NCBI RefSeq assembly: GCF_001426745.1
Contig: NZ_LMFI01000010.1
Location: forward strand, 1,536,652 to 1,600,651
Direction of reading: 5' to 3'
DNA: 64,000 nucleotides
Source: Nocardioides sp. Root140
GTDB lineage: Bacteria > Actinomycetota > Actinomycetes > Propionibacteriales > Nocardioidaceae
The notes beneath the pieces were generated by a model. The model was not told the origin of the DNA. It did no database searches and saw nothing but the letters and a program-made list of their open reading frames with translations. Numbering within the stretch: the stretch's first letter is position 1; each line of letters begins with the position of its first letter. Shown here in pieces: positions 16,929 through 25,615 of this stretch. The position numbers were made by a program, and so were the translations under genes.

Positions 16929-17974
16929 GCCAGCAGAACTCGACCGAGACGGCTGCCACGGTCAGCGTCCGCGGACTGTGGAAGATCTTCGGCAACCGCG
17001 CGGACCGGATCATCGGCACGCCGGACGCCGACCTCTCTCGCGCCGACCTCAAGGAGAAGACCGGCTGCGTGGTCGGTGTGAAGGACGTGTCCTTCGAGGT
17101 GGCACCCGGCGAGGTGTTCGTGGTGATGGGCCTCTCCGGGTCCGGCAAGTCGACCCTGGTCCGGTGCCTGACCCGGCTCATCGAGCCGACCGCGGGCGAG
17201 GTCGAGATCGGCGGCATCGACGTGACCGCCGCCAACGCGGCCGGGCTGCGGGACCTGCGCCGTAACCAGGTCTCGATGGTGTTCCAGCACTTCGGGCTGT
17301 TGCCGCACCGTCAGGTGATCGACAACATCGCCTACGGCCTGGAGATCAGGGGCGTCGGCAAGAAGGAGCGGCGTGCCAAGGCGGCCGAGGTGGTCGACCT
17401 GGTGGGACTGACCGGCTACGGGAACTCCTACCCCGACCAGCTCTCCGGGGGCATGCAGCAGCGGGTCGGCCTGGCCCGCGCACTGGCCGGAGACCCCGCG
17501 ATGATGCTGTTCGACGAGCCGTTCTCGGCACTCGACCCGCTGATCCGCCGGGACATGCAGAACGAGGTGATCCGGCTCCAGGAGGAGCTGAAGAAGACGA
17601 TGGTCTTCATCACCCACGATCTCGCCGAGGCACTCAAGCTGGGTGACCGGATCCTGATCATGCGCGACGGCGAGATCGTCCAGATCGGCACGCCCGACGA
17701 GGTGGTCGGAGCGCCCGCCGACGACTACGTCCGGGACTTCACCTCCGACGTACCCCGTTCGCACGTGCTGACCCTGAAGTGGGTGATGCGCGACCCGCGG
17801 CCCGACGACTCGAGCGAGGGGCCGGTGATGAGTTCCGACACCATCGTGCGGGCTGCAGCGCAGGCGGCGCTGGCCTCCGACCATCCGGTCCGCGTGATCG
17901 ATGACGGGAAGCTGGTCGGGATCGTGGACGACGACGCGATCCTGCGGGTCGTGGTGGCCGAGGAGTCGGTGTGA
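16925..17974 (+). CDS. proV: Glycine betaine/choline ABC importer ATPase, ProV/OpuAA-like
   Basis: A 349-residue ATPase with Walker A GLSGSGKST (69-77), Q-loop VFQHFGLLPHR, signature LSGGMQQR and Walker B MMLFDEPFSALDP. The N-terminal extension before the core (IFG...K) and the C-terminal tail of about 75 residues, resembling part of a CBS module (HPVRVIDDGKLVGIVDDDAI), are typical of ProV/OpuAA. In that family the tail senses ionic strength, but here it is short and catabolic uptake is more likely than osmoprotection. It overlaps both neighbours by 4 bp. Confidence 0.93.
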   Translation: MSQQNSTETAATVSVRGLWKIFGNRADRIIGTPDADLSRADLKEKTGCVVGVKDVSFEVAPGEVFVVMGLSGSGKSTLVRCLTRLIEPTAGEVEIGGIDVTAANAAGLRDLRRNQVSMVFQHFGLLPHRQVIDNIAYGLEIRGVGKKERRAKAAEVVDLVGLTGYGNSYPDQLSGGMQQRVGLARALAGDPAMMLFDEPFSALDPLIRRDMQNEVIRLQEELKKTMVFITHDLAEALKLGDRILIMRDGEIVQIGTPDEVVGAPADDYVRDFTSDVPRSHVLTLKWVMRDPRPDDSSEGPVMSSDTIVRAAAQAALASDHPVRVIDDGKLVGIVDDDAILRVVVAEESV

Positions 17975-20010
17975 GTCTCGGCCGGATGCCGCGCTGGGCC
18001 TGGGCGCTGGTCGTGGTCGGGGCGTGGATCCTCGCCTGGTGGCTCATGAAGGGCAGCCACACGCTGGCCCTTCCCGGCCGCGAGCACACCGACCTGCACA
18101 ACGAGATGACCGGGTGGCGCAACGACCTGATCGCCGGCCGCGACGACAACCCGCTGATGCAGTTCACCGGAAACGTCGCCGAGGGTGCGCTCAACGCGGT
18201 CGACTGGCTGCAGCGAATGCTCTCGAAGCCGAACTATCCGCGACCCGTGCCGGAGATCGGCTGGCTGGGCCTGCTCGGCATCATGATGTGGATCGCGCAC
18301 GCGGTCGCCGGCTGGAAGTACGCCGTGCTGACCGGCTCGGTCATGTTCGTCGCCGCGGTGATGGGTCTCTGGGCCGATGCGGTCGACACCTTGATCGTCA
18401 CCCTGCTGTCGGTCATCTGCGCCGTGGTGATCGGGTTGCCCATCGCGGTGCTGATCGGCACCAGCGACTGGGCGAACCGGATCATCGGCGTGATCCTCGA
18501 CCTGATGCAGACGATGCCCACCTTCGTTTACCTGATCCCGGTGGTGCTCTTCTTCGGAACCGGTGCACCCGCCGCCATCGTCGCGACCCTGGTCTACGCG
18601 CTGCCTCCGCTGATCCGTGTCGCCGGGTTCGGCATCCGGCAGGTCTCGCCCACGGCCATCGAGGCCACCGACTCGATGGGTCAACGAGCCTGGCAACGCC
18701 TCTTCAAGGTGCAGCTGCCGATGGCCCGGCGCACCATCATCGTGGGGCTCAACCAGACCACGCTCGCCGCGTTCGCGATGGCGGTCATCGCCTCCTACGT
18801 GAACGGACCCGGGCTCGGCAGGCCGGTCGTCGCCGCGCTGCAGATCGCCGACATCGGACGCGGGCTGGTTCCGGGGGCCATGCTGGTGCTGCTGGCCATC
18901 ATGCTGGACCGCACCACCACCGCCGCCAGCGAACGGCCGGAGCAACTTGCCCGAATCGGGGGAGGCAACCGCCGACTCAGGTGGGCCGGTCTCGCCGTCG
19001 GTCTGGTCGTGGTGGTCGTGATGATCCAGATGTCGCGGTTCTACTCGTGGGCGGCGACGTACCCGTCCACCGGCTGGTCCTCCGACCTGGCCGACGGCAT
19101 CAACAAGTTCTCGAGCTGGGTGGTCGACGCGATCGGAGGGGTGAGCGAGGCATTCAAGGACCTGGTCAGCTATGGCCTGCTCAACCCCATGCAGAGCGTG
19201 CTCGCCGAATCGCCGTGGTTCGTCAGCGGCGCCGCGATCCTGCTGCTCGCCGTGGTGATCGGCGGTTTCCGCACGATGGCCACCACGGTTGCCGTGGTGG
19301 GCTGGGTCGTCGCCTGCCTGGCCGGCATCTGGTACCTCGACCTGTGGCACGACACGATGATCACCCTGAACATGGTGCTGGTCGCCACCCTGCTGACGAT
19401 GATCCTGGCGGTGATCTTCGGGGTCTGGATGGCCCGCCGGCCCACGGTGGACCTGCTCCTGCGGCCAGTGCTCGACATGGGGCAGACCATCCCGCCGTTC
19501 GTCTACCTGGTGCCGGTGCTCTACCTGTTCGACCAGACGCGGTTCACCGCGATCTTCGCCGCGATCGTCTACGCCGCCCCGGTGGCGATCAAGCTGGTCG
19601 CCGACGGCGTACGCGGTGTTCCGGAGACCACCCTCGAGGCCGGCCGGTCCGCAGGGTCCACAGCGTGGCAGGAGATCACGAAGGTGCAGTTGCCGATGGC
19701 CTCACGCTCCCTGGTCCTGGCCGCGAATCAGGGGTTGCTCTACGTGCTCTCCATGGTGGTGATCGGAGGGATGGCCGGAGCCGGGGCGCTGGGGTACGAC
19801 GTCGTACTCGGCTTCTCGCGGTTCGAGGAGTGGGGCAAGGGACTGGCCGCAGGCCTGAGCATCGTGCTGCTGGGCATCATGCTCGACCGCATCTTCCGGG
19901 CAGCCGCCGTGACGGGGTCGGCCGCTCCGGTCCGTCGCCGGTCACGACGCAACGCAACTGCGGAGGAGGAATCGACCGACCGTGACGCGCCGCTGGCCGT
20001 CACCGGATGA
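17971..20010 (+). CDS. Double-domain betaine ABC permease (two ProW units in one chain)
   Basis: A 679-residue membrane protein, about twice the usual ProW length. Two binding-protein-dependent permease domains are visible: residues 130-310 (coupling segment around EATDSMGQRAWQRLFKVQLP) and 455-650 (EAGRSAGSTAWQEITKVQLP). The two coupling segments are clearly similar, so the gene arose by duplication and fusion. Extra spans lie before each domain. One such chain could replace the usual permease homodimer. GTG start in a GTGA overlap with the ATPase gene. Substrate binding is supplied by the lipoprotein encoded next. Confidence 0.9.
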   Translation: MSLGRMPRWAWALVVVGAWILAWWLMKGSHTLALPGREHTDLHNEMTGWRNDLIAGRDDNPLMQFTGNVAEGALNAVDWLQRMLSKPNYPRPVPEIGWLGLLGIMMWIAHAVAGWKYAVLTGSVMFVAAVMGLWADAVDTLIVTLLSVICAVVIGLPIAVLIGTSDWANRIIGVILDLMQTMPTFVYLIPVVLFFGTGAPAAIVATLVYALPPLIRVAGFGIRQVSPTAIEATDSMGQRAWQRLFKVQLPMARRTIIVGLNQTTLAAFAMAVIASYVNGPGLGRPVVAALQIADIGRGLVPGAMLVLLAIMLDRTTTAASERPEQLARIGGGNRRLRWAGLAVGLVVVVVMIQMSRFYSWAATYPSTGWSSDLADGINKFSSWVVDAIGGVSEAFKDLVSYGLLNPMQSVLAESPWFVSGAAILLLAVVIGGFRTMATTVAVVGWVVACLAGIWYLDLWHDTMITLNMVLVATLLTMILAVIFGVWMARRPTVDLLLRPVLDMGQTIPPFVYLVPVLYLFDQTRFTAIFAAIVYAAPVAIKLVADGVRGVPETTLEAGRSAGSTAWQEITKVQLPMASRSLVLAANQGLLYVLSMVVIGGMAGAGALGYDVVLGFSRFEEWGKGLAAGLSIVLLGIMLDRIFRAAAVTGSAAPVRRRSRRNATAEEESTDRDAPLAVTG

Positions 20011-20055
20011 AGCGACTCGGCCAAGCGACTCGGCCATGAGAAGAAGGAGATCCAG

Positions 20056-21045
20056 ATGAAGAACAGATGGAACAGGGGAGTCCAGCTCCTGGGAGTGTCG
20101 GCATGCCTGGCCCTCGTCCTCGCCGCGTGTGGTGACGGGTCGATCGACAAGGCGACCGACGAGAACAAGGACGCCCAGGCCGAGTGCGGTGGCGACGGCG
20201 AGCTCAACCTGGCGGTCAACCCGTGGGTCGGGATGGCGGCCGACGCCTACGTGGTCGGCACCCTCGCCGAGCAGGAGCTCGGCTGCAAGGTCAACTACAA
20301 GGAGCTCAAGGAAGACGTCTCCTGGCAGGAGTTCAAGAGCGGCGGCGTCGACGTGGTGATCGAGGACTGGGGCCACCCGGCGTTGGAGAAGCAGTACTTC
20401 GCCGAGAAGGGCGACGGCTCGGCCGAGGACTTCGGGTCGACCGGCAACATAGGCATCATCGGCTGGTACGTGCCGCCGTGGCTCGCCAAGGAGCACCCGG
20501 ACATCCTCGACTACAAGAACCTGAACAAGTACGCCGACAAGTTCAAGACCTCGGAGTCCGGCGGCAAGGGACAGTTCCTGGGGTCCGACCCGTCCTACGT
20601 CCAGTTCGACGAGGCGATCGTCGCCAACCTCGACCTCGACTTCAAGGTGGTCTTCTCCGGTGGTGAGGCGGCCAGCATCACCGCCTTCCAGAAGGCCGAG
20701 AAGAACCACGAGTGGCTGATCGGCTACTTCTACGACCCGCAGTGGTTGCTGGCCGAGATTCCGTTGGAGAAGGTGGCCCTGCCCGAGTACACCGATGGCT
20801 GCCAGGACGACCCGGCCAAGGTCGCCTGCGACTACCCGGAGACCGACCTGAAGAAGGTCGTCTCCACCAGCTGGTCCAGTGACGGCGGAGCGATGGTCGA
20901 CCTCGTCAAGAACTTCACCTGGAAGAACGAGGACCAGAACCTGGTGGCCAAGTACATCGCCGACGACAAGATGTCGCCGGAGGACGCCGCCAAGAAGTGG
21001 ATCAAGGAGAACCCCGACAAGGTCGACGCATGGCTGGGCCGCTGA
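20056..21045 (+). CDS. proX: Glycine betaine-type substrate-binding lipoprotein, ProX/OpuAC-like
   Basis: A 329-residue protein with a signal peptide and lipobox VLAAC (lipid-modified Cys25), followed by an OpuAC domain: LNLAVNPWVGMAADAYV, GGVDVVIEDWG, GIIGWYVPPWLA, and several tryptophan and tyrosine residues suited to a cage for a quaternary ammonium group. It should be tethered to the membrane outside and deliver betaine or choline to the ABC permease. It lies 45 bp after the permease gene, with GAAGGAG before the ATG, and is followed by a strong terminator. Confidence 0.92.
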   Translation: MKNRWNRGVQLLGVSACLALVLAACGDGSIDKATDENKDAQAECGGDGELNLAVNPWVGMAADAYVVGTLAEQELGCKVNYKELKEDVSWQEFKSGGVDVVIEDWGHPALEKQYFAEKGDGSAEDFGSTGNIGIIGWYVPPWLAKEHPDILDYKNLNKYADKFKTSESGGKGQFLGSDPSYVQFDEAIVANLDLDFKVVFSGGEAASITAFQKAEKNHEWLIGYFYDPQWLLAEIPLEKVALPEYTDGCQDDPAKVACDYPETDLKKVVSTSWSSDGGAMVDLVKNFTWKNEDQNLVAKYIADDKMSPEDAAKKWIKENPDKVDAWLGR

Positions 21046-21070
21046 ACCAGCCCTGACCGCGTCGGACGCG

Positions 21071-21108
21071 CACGACAGCCCCACGGTGATCTCCGTGGGG
21101 CTGTCGTG
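21071..21108 (+). terminator. Intrinsic terminator of the dehydrogenase-transporter operon
   Basis: Perfect 16-bp stem CACGACAGCCCCACGG (21071-21086) / 21093-21108 with a 6-base loop, followed by ATTTCG. It ends the operon that starts with betB. Confidence 0.85.
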
Positions 21109-21180
21109 ATTTCGAGGGCGATTCCCTTGACACACAAGGCGCCCGGGCGGACGCTGGTGGTGTTCCTTAATGCGCATTAC

Positions 21181-21197
21181 GTTGCGCATTGCGCAAC
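21181..21197 (+). promoter_or_regulatory. Candidate IclR operator of the dimethylglycine operon
   Basis: A perfect 8-1-8 palindrome GTTGCGCATTGCGCAAC lies 14 bp before the start codon at 21212. A further half site TGCGCATTACG precedes it at 21171, and a consensus -35 TTGACA is at 21127-21132. It is the best-conserved member of the GTTGCG motif set also seen before purU/iclR and before betB. Its position near the start codon fits repression. Confidence 0.6.
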
Positions 21198-21211
21198 CGA
21201 TAGGCGGATCC

Positions 21212-23734
21212 ATGGCAGACGTTCCGAACCACGCCCGTGTCGTCGTCATCGGCGCCGGCATCGTGGGCAACAGCCTCGTGCACCACCTCGCCCGCCTGGG
21301 CTGGCGAGACATCGTGCAGATCGACAAGGGCGCGCTGCCCAACCCGGGCGGCTCGACCGGTCACGCCTCGAACTTCATCTTCCCGGTCGACCACTCCCGC
21401 GAGATCACCGACCTGACCCTCGACTCGGTGCGTCAGTACAAGGAGATGGACGTCTTCACCGAGTCGGGCGGCTACGAGATCGCTCGCACCGAGGAGCGCA
21501 TGGAGGAGCTGCGTCGCCGGATGTCCAGCGCCAAGGCTTGGGGGATCGAGTCGGAGCTGGTCGGCCCGGAGCACGTGAAGGAGAAGATCCCCTTCATCGA
21601 GACCGACGAGATCCTCGGCGCCTTCTGGACGCCGTCCGTCGGTGTCGTCGACTCGCTGCGTGCCGGGACCATCATGCGTGAGAAGGCTCTCGAGCTGGGC
21701 GCCCTGACCGTAGTGCCCAACGTCGAGGTCACCGACCTGGTGGTGACCGACGGCCGGATCACGGCCGTCGAGACCTCCGGCGGCACCATCGAGACCGAGA
21801 CCGTCGTGGTCGCCTGTGGCGTGTGGAGCCCGCGCATCGCGAAGATGGCCGGCGCGGCCATTCCGCTCACCCCGGCAGTGCACCAGATGATCTCGGTGGG
21901 CCCGATCCCGCAGCTCGCCGAACGGCCCGGAGAGATCAGCTTCCCGATCGTGCGTGACATGGACACCTTCTGCTACGAGCGCCAGCACGGCGCCGACATG
22001 GAGGTCGGCTCCTACGCCCACCGCGCGATCCTGCACGAGCCCGACGACATCCCGTCCATCGAGCAGGCCCGCCTGTCGCCGACCGAGATGCCGTTCACCC
22101 AGGAGGACTTCGATCCCCAGCTGGAGCAGGCCTTCGACCTGATGCCCGAGGCCCTCGGCGCCGACGGTGCCGAGATCCGCTACGCGATCAACGGACTCCT
22201 CTCGCTCACCCCCGACGGGGCACCGATACTCGGAGAGACCCCCGAGGTGAAGGGCCTCTGGTCGGCCGCGGCCGTCTGGATCAAGGAGGGGCCCGGCGTC
22301 GGGCGTGCGGTCGCCGAGTGGATGACGCACGGCAGCTCCGAGATCGACGTGCACCACAGCGACATCGCCCGGTTCTACCCCCACCAGCGCACCCGCTCCC
22401 ACGTGAAGGCGCGCACGTCCGAGGCGTTCATCAAGACCTACGGCATCGTGCACCCCGGCGAGCAGTGGGAGGGCGAGCGCGGCAAGCGGCTCGCGCCGAT
22501 GCACGCCCAGCAGCAGGAGCAGGGCGCCCGGTTCTTCGAGACCGTCGGCTGGGAACGACCGCACTGGTACGACGGCAACGAGGCGCTCCTGGGCGAGTAC
22601 GGCGACCGCGTGATGCCGCGTGAGCACGAGTGGGACAGCCGCTGGTGGTCGCCGATCATCAATGCCGAGCACCTGGCCATGCGGGAACGCGCCGGCATCG
22701 TCGACCTGACCGCGTTCGCGATCTTCGACGTGGTCGGCCCCGGCGCCAAGGACGCCGTGCAACGCATCGTCGTCGCGCAGGCGGACGTGGCCCCCGGCAA
22801 GGTGATCTACACCCCGGTCCTCGACGAGCGGGGTGGCTTCAAGTCCGACCTGACCGTGATGCGGCTGGCCCACGACCGCTACCGGGTGGTGACCGGCGGG
22901 CTGCACGGCATGGCCGACAAGAAGTGGTTCAGCGACCACCTGGCCGGTGACGGCTCGACGGGTGCCGCGGCTGTCGTCGACCTGACCTCGGCGTACTCCA
23001 CGATCGGACTCTGGGGCCCGCGGGCCCGCGACATCCTCGGCCGGCTCACCGACGACGACATCAGCGACGGCGGCTTCGGCTTCCTCAGCTGCCGCGACAT
23101 CGAGGTCGGCAACCTCGGGGTGCTGGCCTCCCGCATCTCGTACGTCGGCGAGCTCGGCTGGGAGCTCTACGTCCCGATGGAGGAGGGTGCTCGCCTCTGG
23201 TCGCTTCTCCACGAAGCCGGCGAGCCCGACGGCGCGGTCCCGGTCGGGATCGGCGTCTACGGCACCACCGGCCGGATCGAGAAGGGCTACCGTGCCTTCG
23301 GCTTCGAGCTCGACGGCGAACGCACCATCGTCGAAGCCGCCATGCAACGGCCCAAGGTCAAGCAGGCCGACTTCATCGGGCGCGAGGCCTACGTGAAGCA
23401 GCGGGAGGAGGACCCGAAGACGGTGCTGTGCACGATGACCGTCGACGACCACACGTCCTCGTCCGGCGTGAAGCGCTACATGCTGGGCGGGGAGCCGATC
23501 CTGACCCGAGACGGCGGCACCCTCACCGACGGCCACGGACACCATCCCCATGTCACCAGTGCCGGCTCCGCGCCCAGCCTGGGCAAGCACGTGCTGATGG
23601 CCTACCTGCCACCCGACCAGGCCTCCCTGGGCAACCGGTTGGCGGTCTCCTACATGGAGGAGCTCTACCCCGTGACGATCGAGTCCGTCGACTCCACGCC
23701 GTTGCTCGACCCCGAGAACGCCCGGATCCGCTGA
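21212..23734 (+). CDS. Dimethylglycine/sarcosine dehydrogenase-like FAD and folate enzyme
   Basis: An 840-residue two-part protein. Residues 8-420 are a DAO-type FAD oxidoreductase (VVVIGAGIVGNSLVHHL; GGSTGHASNF, where His51 matches the covalent FAD attachment histidine of dimethylglycine oxidases). Residues 430-840 are GcvT-like folate domains (FAIFDVVGPGAKDAVQ, VGELGWELYVP, and the C-terminal barrel). Family enzymes demethylate dimethylglycine or sarcosine and capture the formaldehyde unit as methylene-THF. The directly following etfBA genes suggest a dehydrogenase that passes electrons to ETF rather than an H2O2-forming oxidase. Start ATG 21212; a longer frame would include the operator. 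Confidence 0.88.
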   Translation: MADVPNHARVVVIGAGIVGNSLVHHLARLGWRDIVQIDKGALPNPGGSTGHASNFIFPVDHSREITDLTLDSVRQYKEMDVFTESGGYEIARTEERMEELRRRMSSAKAWGIESELVGPEHVKEKIPFIETDEILGAFWTPSVGVVDSLRAGTIMREKALELGALTVVPNVEVTDLVVTDGRITAVETSGGTIETETVVVACGVWSPRIAKMAGAAIPLTPAVHQMISVGPIPQLAERPGEISFPIVRDMDTFCYERQHGADMEVGSYAHRAILHEPDDIPSIEQARLSPTEMPFTQEDFDPQLEQAFDLMPEALGADGAEIRYAINGLLSLTPDGAPILGETPEVKGLWSAAAVWIKEGPGVGRAVAEWMTHGSSEIDVHHSDIARFYPHQRTRSHVKARTSEAFIKTYGIVHPGEQWEGERGKRLAPMHAQQQEQGARFFETVGWERPHWYDGNEALLGEYGDRVMPREHEWDSRWWSPIINAEHLAMRERAGIVDLTAFAIFDVVGPGAKDAVQRIVVAQADVAPGKVIYTPVLDERGGFKSDLTVMRLAHDRYRVVTGGLHGMADKKWFSDHLAGDGSTGAAAVVDLTSAYSTIGLWGPRARDILGRLTDDDISDGGFGFLSCRDIEVGNLGVLASRISYVGELGWELYVPMEEGARLWSLLHEAGEPDGAVPVGIGVYGTTGRIEKGYRAFGFELDGERTIVEAAMQRPKVKQADFIGREAYVKQREEDPKTVLCTMTVDDHTSSSGVKRYMLGGEPILTRDGGTLTDGHGHHPHVTSAGSAPSLGKHVLMAYLPPDQASLGNRLAVSYMEELYPVTIESVDSTPLLDPENARIR

Positions 23735-24507
23735 TGGTCGACATCCTGGTCTGCGTCAAGCGGGTGCCGGACTCGTCCGGCGAGGTGCTGCTGACCCCCG
23801 ACGCGCAGGCGGTCGACTCGCGCTACGTCGGCTGCACGCTGAGCGACCACGAGAACTGCGCGGTCGAGCTGGCCACCCAGCTCGTGGAGGTCCACGGCGG
23901 CACCGTCAGCCTGGTCTCGGTCGGACCGCCCGAGTCGGTCGAGCAGCTGCGCAGCGCCCTCTCCGTGGGTGCCTCCGCGGCCACCCTCGTCGAGACCGAC
24001 CTGCGTGACTTCGGGCCTGCTGACATCGCCCACGAGATCGCCGAGGTGGTCCGGGCGCACGCCGAGCAGGGCCGCGACCACGACCTTGTCCTGCTGGGCA
24101 ACGACGCCGCCGACACCGGCGACTTCCAGGTGCCGGTGCGGTTGGCACACGCACTGGGACGCCCGGTGGTCACTGGCATCAAGACAGTGGCGATCGAGGA
24201 AGGCCGGGCGACGGCGCACGGCGACTCCCCGGACGGGGGTCGGGAGACCTACGACCTGCCGCTGCCTGCAGTGGTGGCGGTCTCCGAGGGCGGTGTCTCG
24301 CCGCGCTATCCGACGATCAAGGGTCGGATGGGGGCCAAGAAGGTGGAGATCGAGATGCGTACGCCGACCCGTGCCCCGCGCGGCTCGGGCCGGGTCCGGC
24401 TGACGCTCCCGCCGCCGGCTCCCTCCACCGTCCAGGTGCTGGGCGAGGGCCCGGAGGCGGCTCCCGCGGTGGTCGACCTGTTCCAGTCCCTGGGAGTGCT
24501 CCGATGA
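23734..24507 (+). CDS. etfB: Electron transfer flavoprotein beta subunit
   Basis: A 257-residue ETF beta-type protein: MVDILVCVKRVPDSSGEV at the N-terminus, DHENCAVELATQLVE, DLVLLGNDAADTGDFQVPV and the C-terminal PRYPTIKGRMGAKK. Its ATG overlaps the stop of the dimethylglycine dehydrogenase-like gene (TGATG), so the two are translationally coupled. It pairs with the alpha subunit downstream to carry electrons from the dehydrogenase to the respiratory chain. It resembles the ETF pairs dedicated to dimethylglycine and sarcosine dehydrogenases more than the fatty-acid ETF, judged by context only. Confidence 0.92.
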   Translation: MVDILVCVKRVPDSSGEVLLTPDAQAVDSRYVGCTLSDHENCAVELATQLVEVHGGTVSLVSVGPPESVEQLRSALSVGASAATLVETDLRDFGPADIAHEIAEVVRAHAEQGRDHDLVLLGNDAADTGDFQVPVRLAHALGRPVVTGIKTVAIEEGRATAHGDSPDGGRETYDLPLPAVVAVSEGGVSPRYPTIKGRMGAKKVEIEMRTPTRAPRGSGRVRLTLPPPAPSTVQVLGEGPEAAPAVVDLFQSLGVLR

Positions 24508-25517
24508 TCCTGGTCCTGATCGAGACCGGTGCCGACGGAGTCGCCGACACCTCCCTGGAGACGATCCGCTTCGCCCGCGACCTTGCCGCCGAAGGTGGCG
24601 GGGTGCCGGTCCACGGGTTGGTGGTCCCGACCTCGCTCGCTGACGGTGGCTCGACCACCGAGGTGACTCCCGAGGTGCTGGTCGACGAGCTGGGCAAGCA
24701 CGGGATCTCCACGCTGTTCGTGGCTCGTGGCGAGGGCTTCGCGTCGTACTGCGCCGCCGCCTGGGCCGCGGCGATCATCGAGGCGCGTGACCGTGCGGGT
24801 GCGGTGGTGGTCACGGCCGCCGGGACGCCGCGGGGTAACGAGGTGCTTGCCCACGTGGCCGCGCGCCTCGACGTACCCATGGCCGCGAACGCCGTGGCGT
24901 TCGACGGGCTGGCACCCCTCGTCGTGACCCGGCAGGTGGCCGGCGGTGCGGCGCTGGAGGAGATGCAGCTGACCGCGCGCCCGGCCGTGTTCACGGTGGC
25001 CGGCCACGCCGTCGAGGCCAGACCGGCTGACGCCGCCACCGAGGCAGTGGTCGAGGAGCTCGAGCCGGCGCTCGACGCCGGAGACCTCGTCGCCCGGGTG
25101 GTGTCCACCGAGCCCGGCGTCCCCGACCGGTCCGGAGACCTGAGGTCGGCGCGCGTGGTGGTGGGAGCGGGGCGTGGCGCCGGCGGACCCGACGGCTTCG
25201 GCGCGGTGAGCGAGCTCGCCGACCTCCTCGGTGGGCAGCTCGGGGTCTCCCGCGTGGTCACCAGCCTCGGCTGGCGTCCGCACCACGAGCAGGTGGGGCA
25301 GACCGGCAGCCGGATCGCCCCCGACCTCTACGTTCCCTGTGGGATCAGCGGCGCGATACAGCACTGGGCCGGGTGCGCGAGCTCGAAGACGATCCTCGCC
25401 GTCAACACCGACGCCGAGGCTCCGATGATGGCCAAGGCGACCTATGCGGTGGTGGGTGACATGCACGAGGTCGTGCCCGCGATCGTCGAGGAGATCCGGC
25501 GCCGCTCCGGCTCCTGA
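24504..25517 (+). CDS. etfA: Electron transfer flavoprotein alpha subunit
   Basis: A 337-residue ETF alpha-type protein. The C-terminal FAD domain shows RVVVGAGRGAGGPDGF, the glutamine-containing HEQVGQTGSRIAPDLYVPCGISG and SKTILAVNTDAEAPMMAKA. The N-terminal domain is divergent. Overlaps etfB by 4 bp (ATGA) and ends the operon that began at 21212. The operon has no ETF:quinone oxidoreductase gene; that partner must lie elsewhere. Confidence 0.92.
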   Translation: MILVLIETGADGVADTSLETIRFARDLAAEGGGVPVHGLVVPTSLADGGSTTEVTPEVLVDELGKHGISTLFVARGEGFASYCAAAWAAAIIEARDRAGAVVVTAAGTPRGNEVLAHVAARLDVPMAANAVAFDGLAPLVVTRQVAGGAALEEMQLTARPAVFTVAGHAVEARPADAATEAVVEELEPALDAGDLVARVVSTEPGVPDRSGDLRSARVVVGAGRGAGGPDGFGAVSELADLLGGQLGVSRVVTSLGWRPHHEQVGQTGSRIAPDLYVPCGISGAIQHWAGCASSKTILAVNTDAEAPMMAKATYAVVGDMHEVVPAIVEEIRRRSGS

Positions 25518-25615
25518 GACCGAATCAGCGGGCCACTCGTGGATTGCCGAGCACGTCCCGCGCCCACGAGGCCACTCCCTCTACACTCTTCACGACTCGG
25601 GGGAGGACCTGACGG

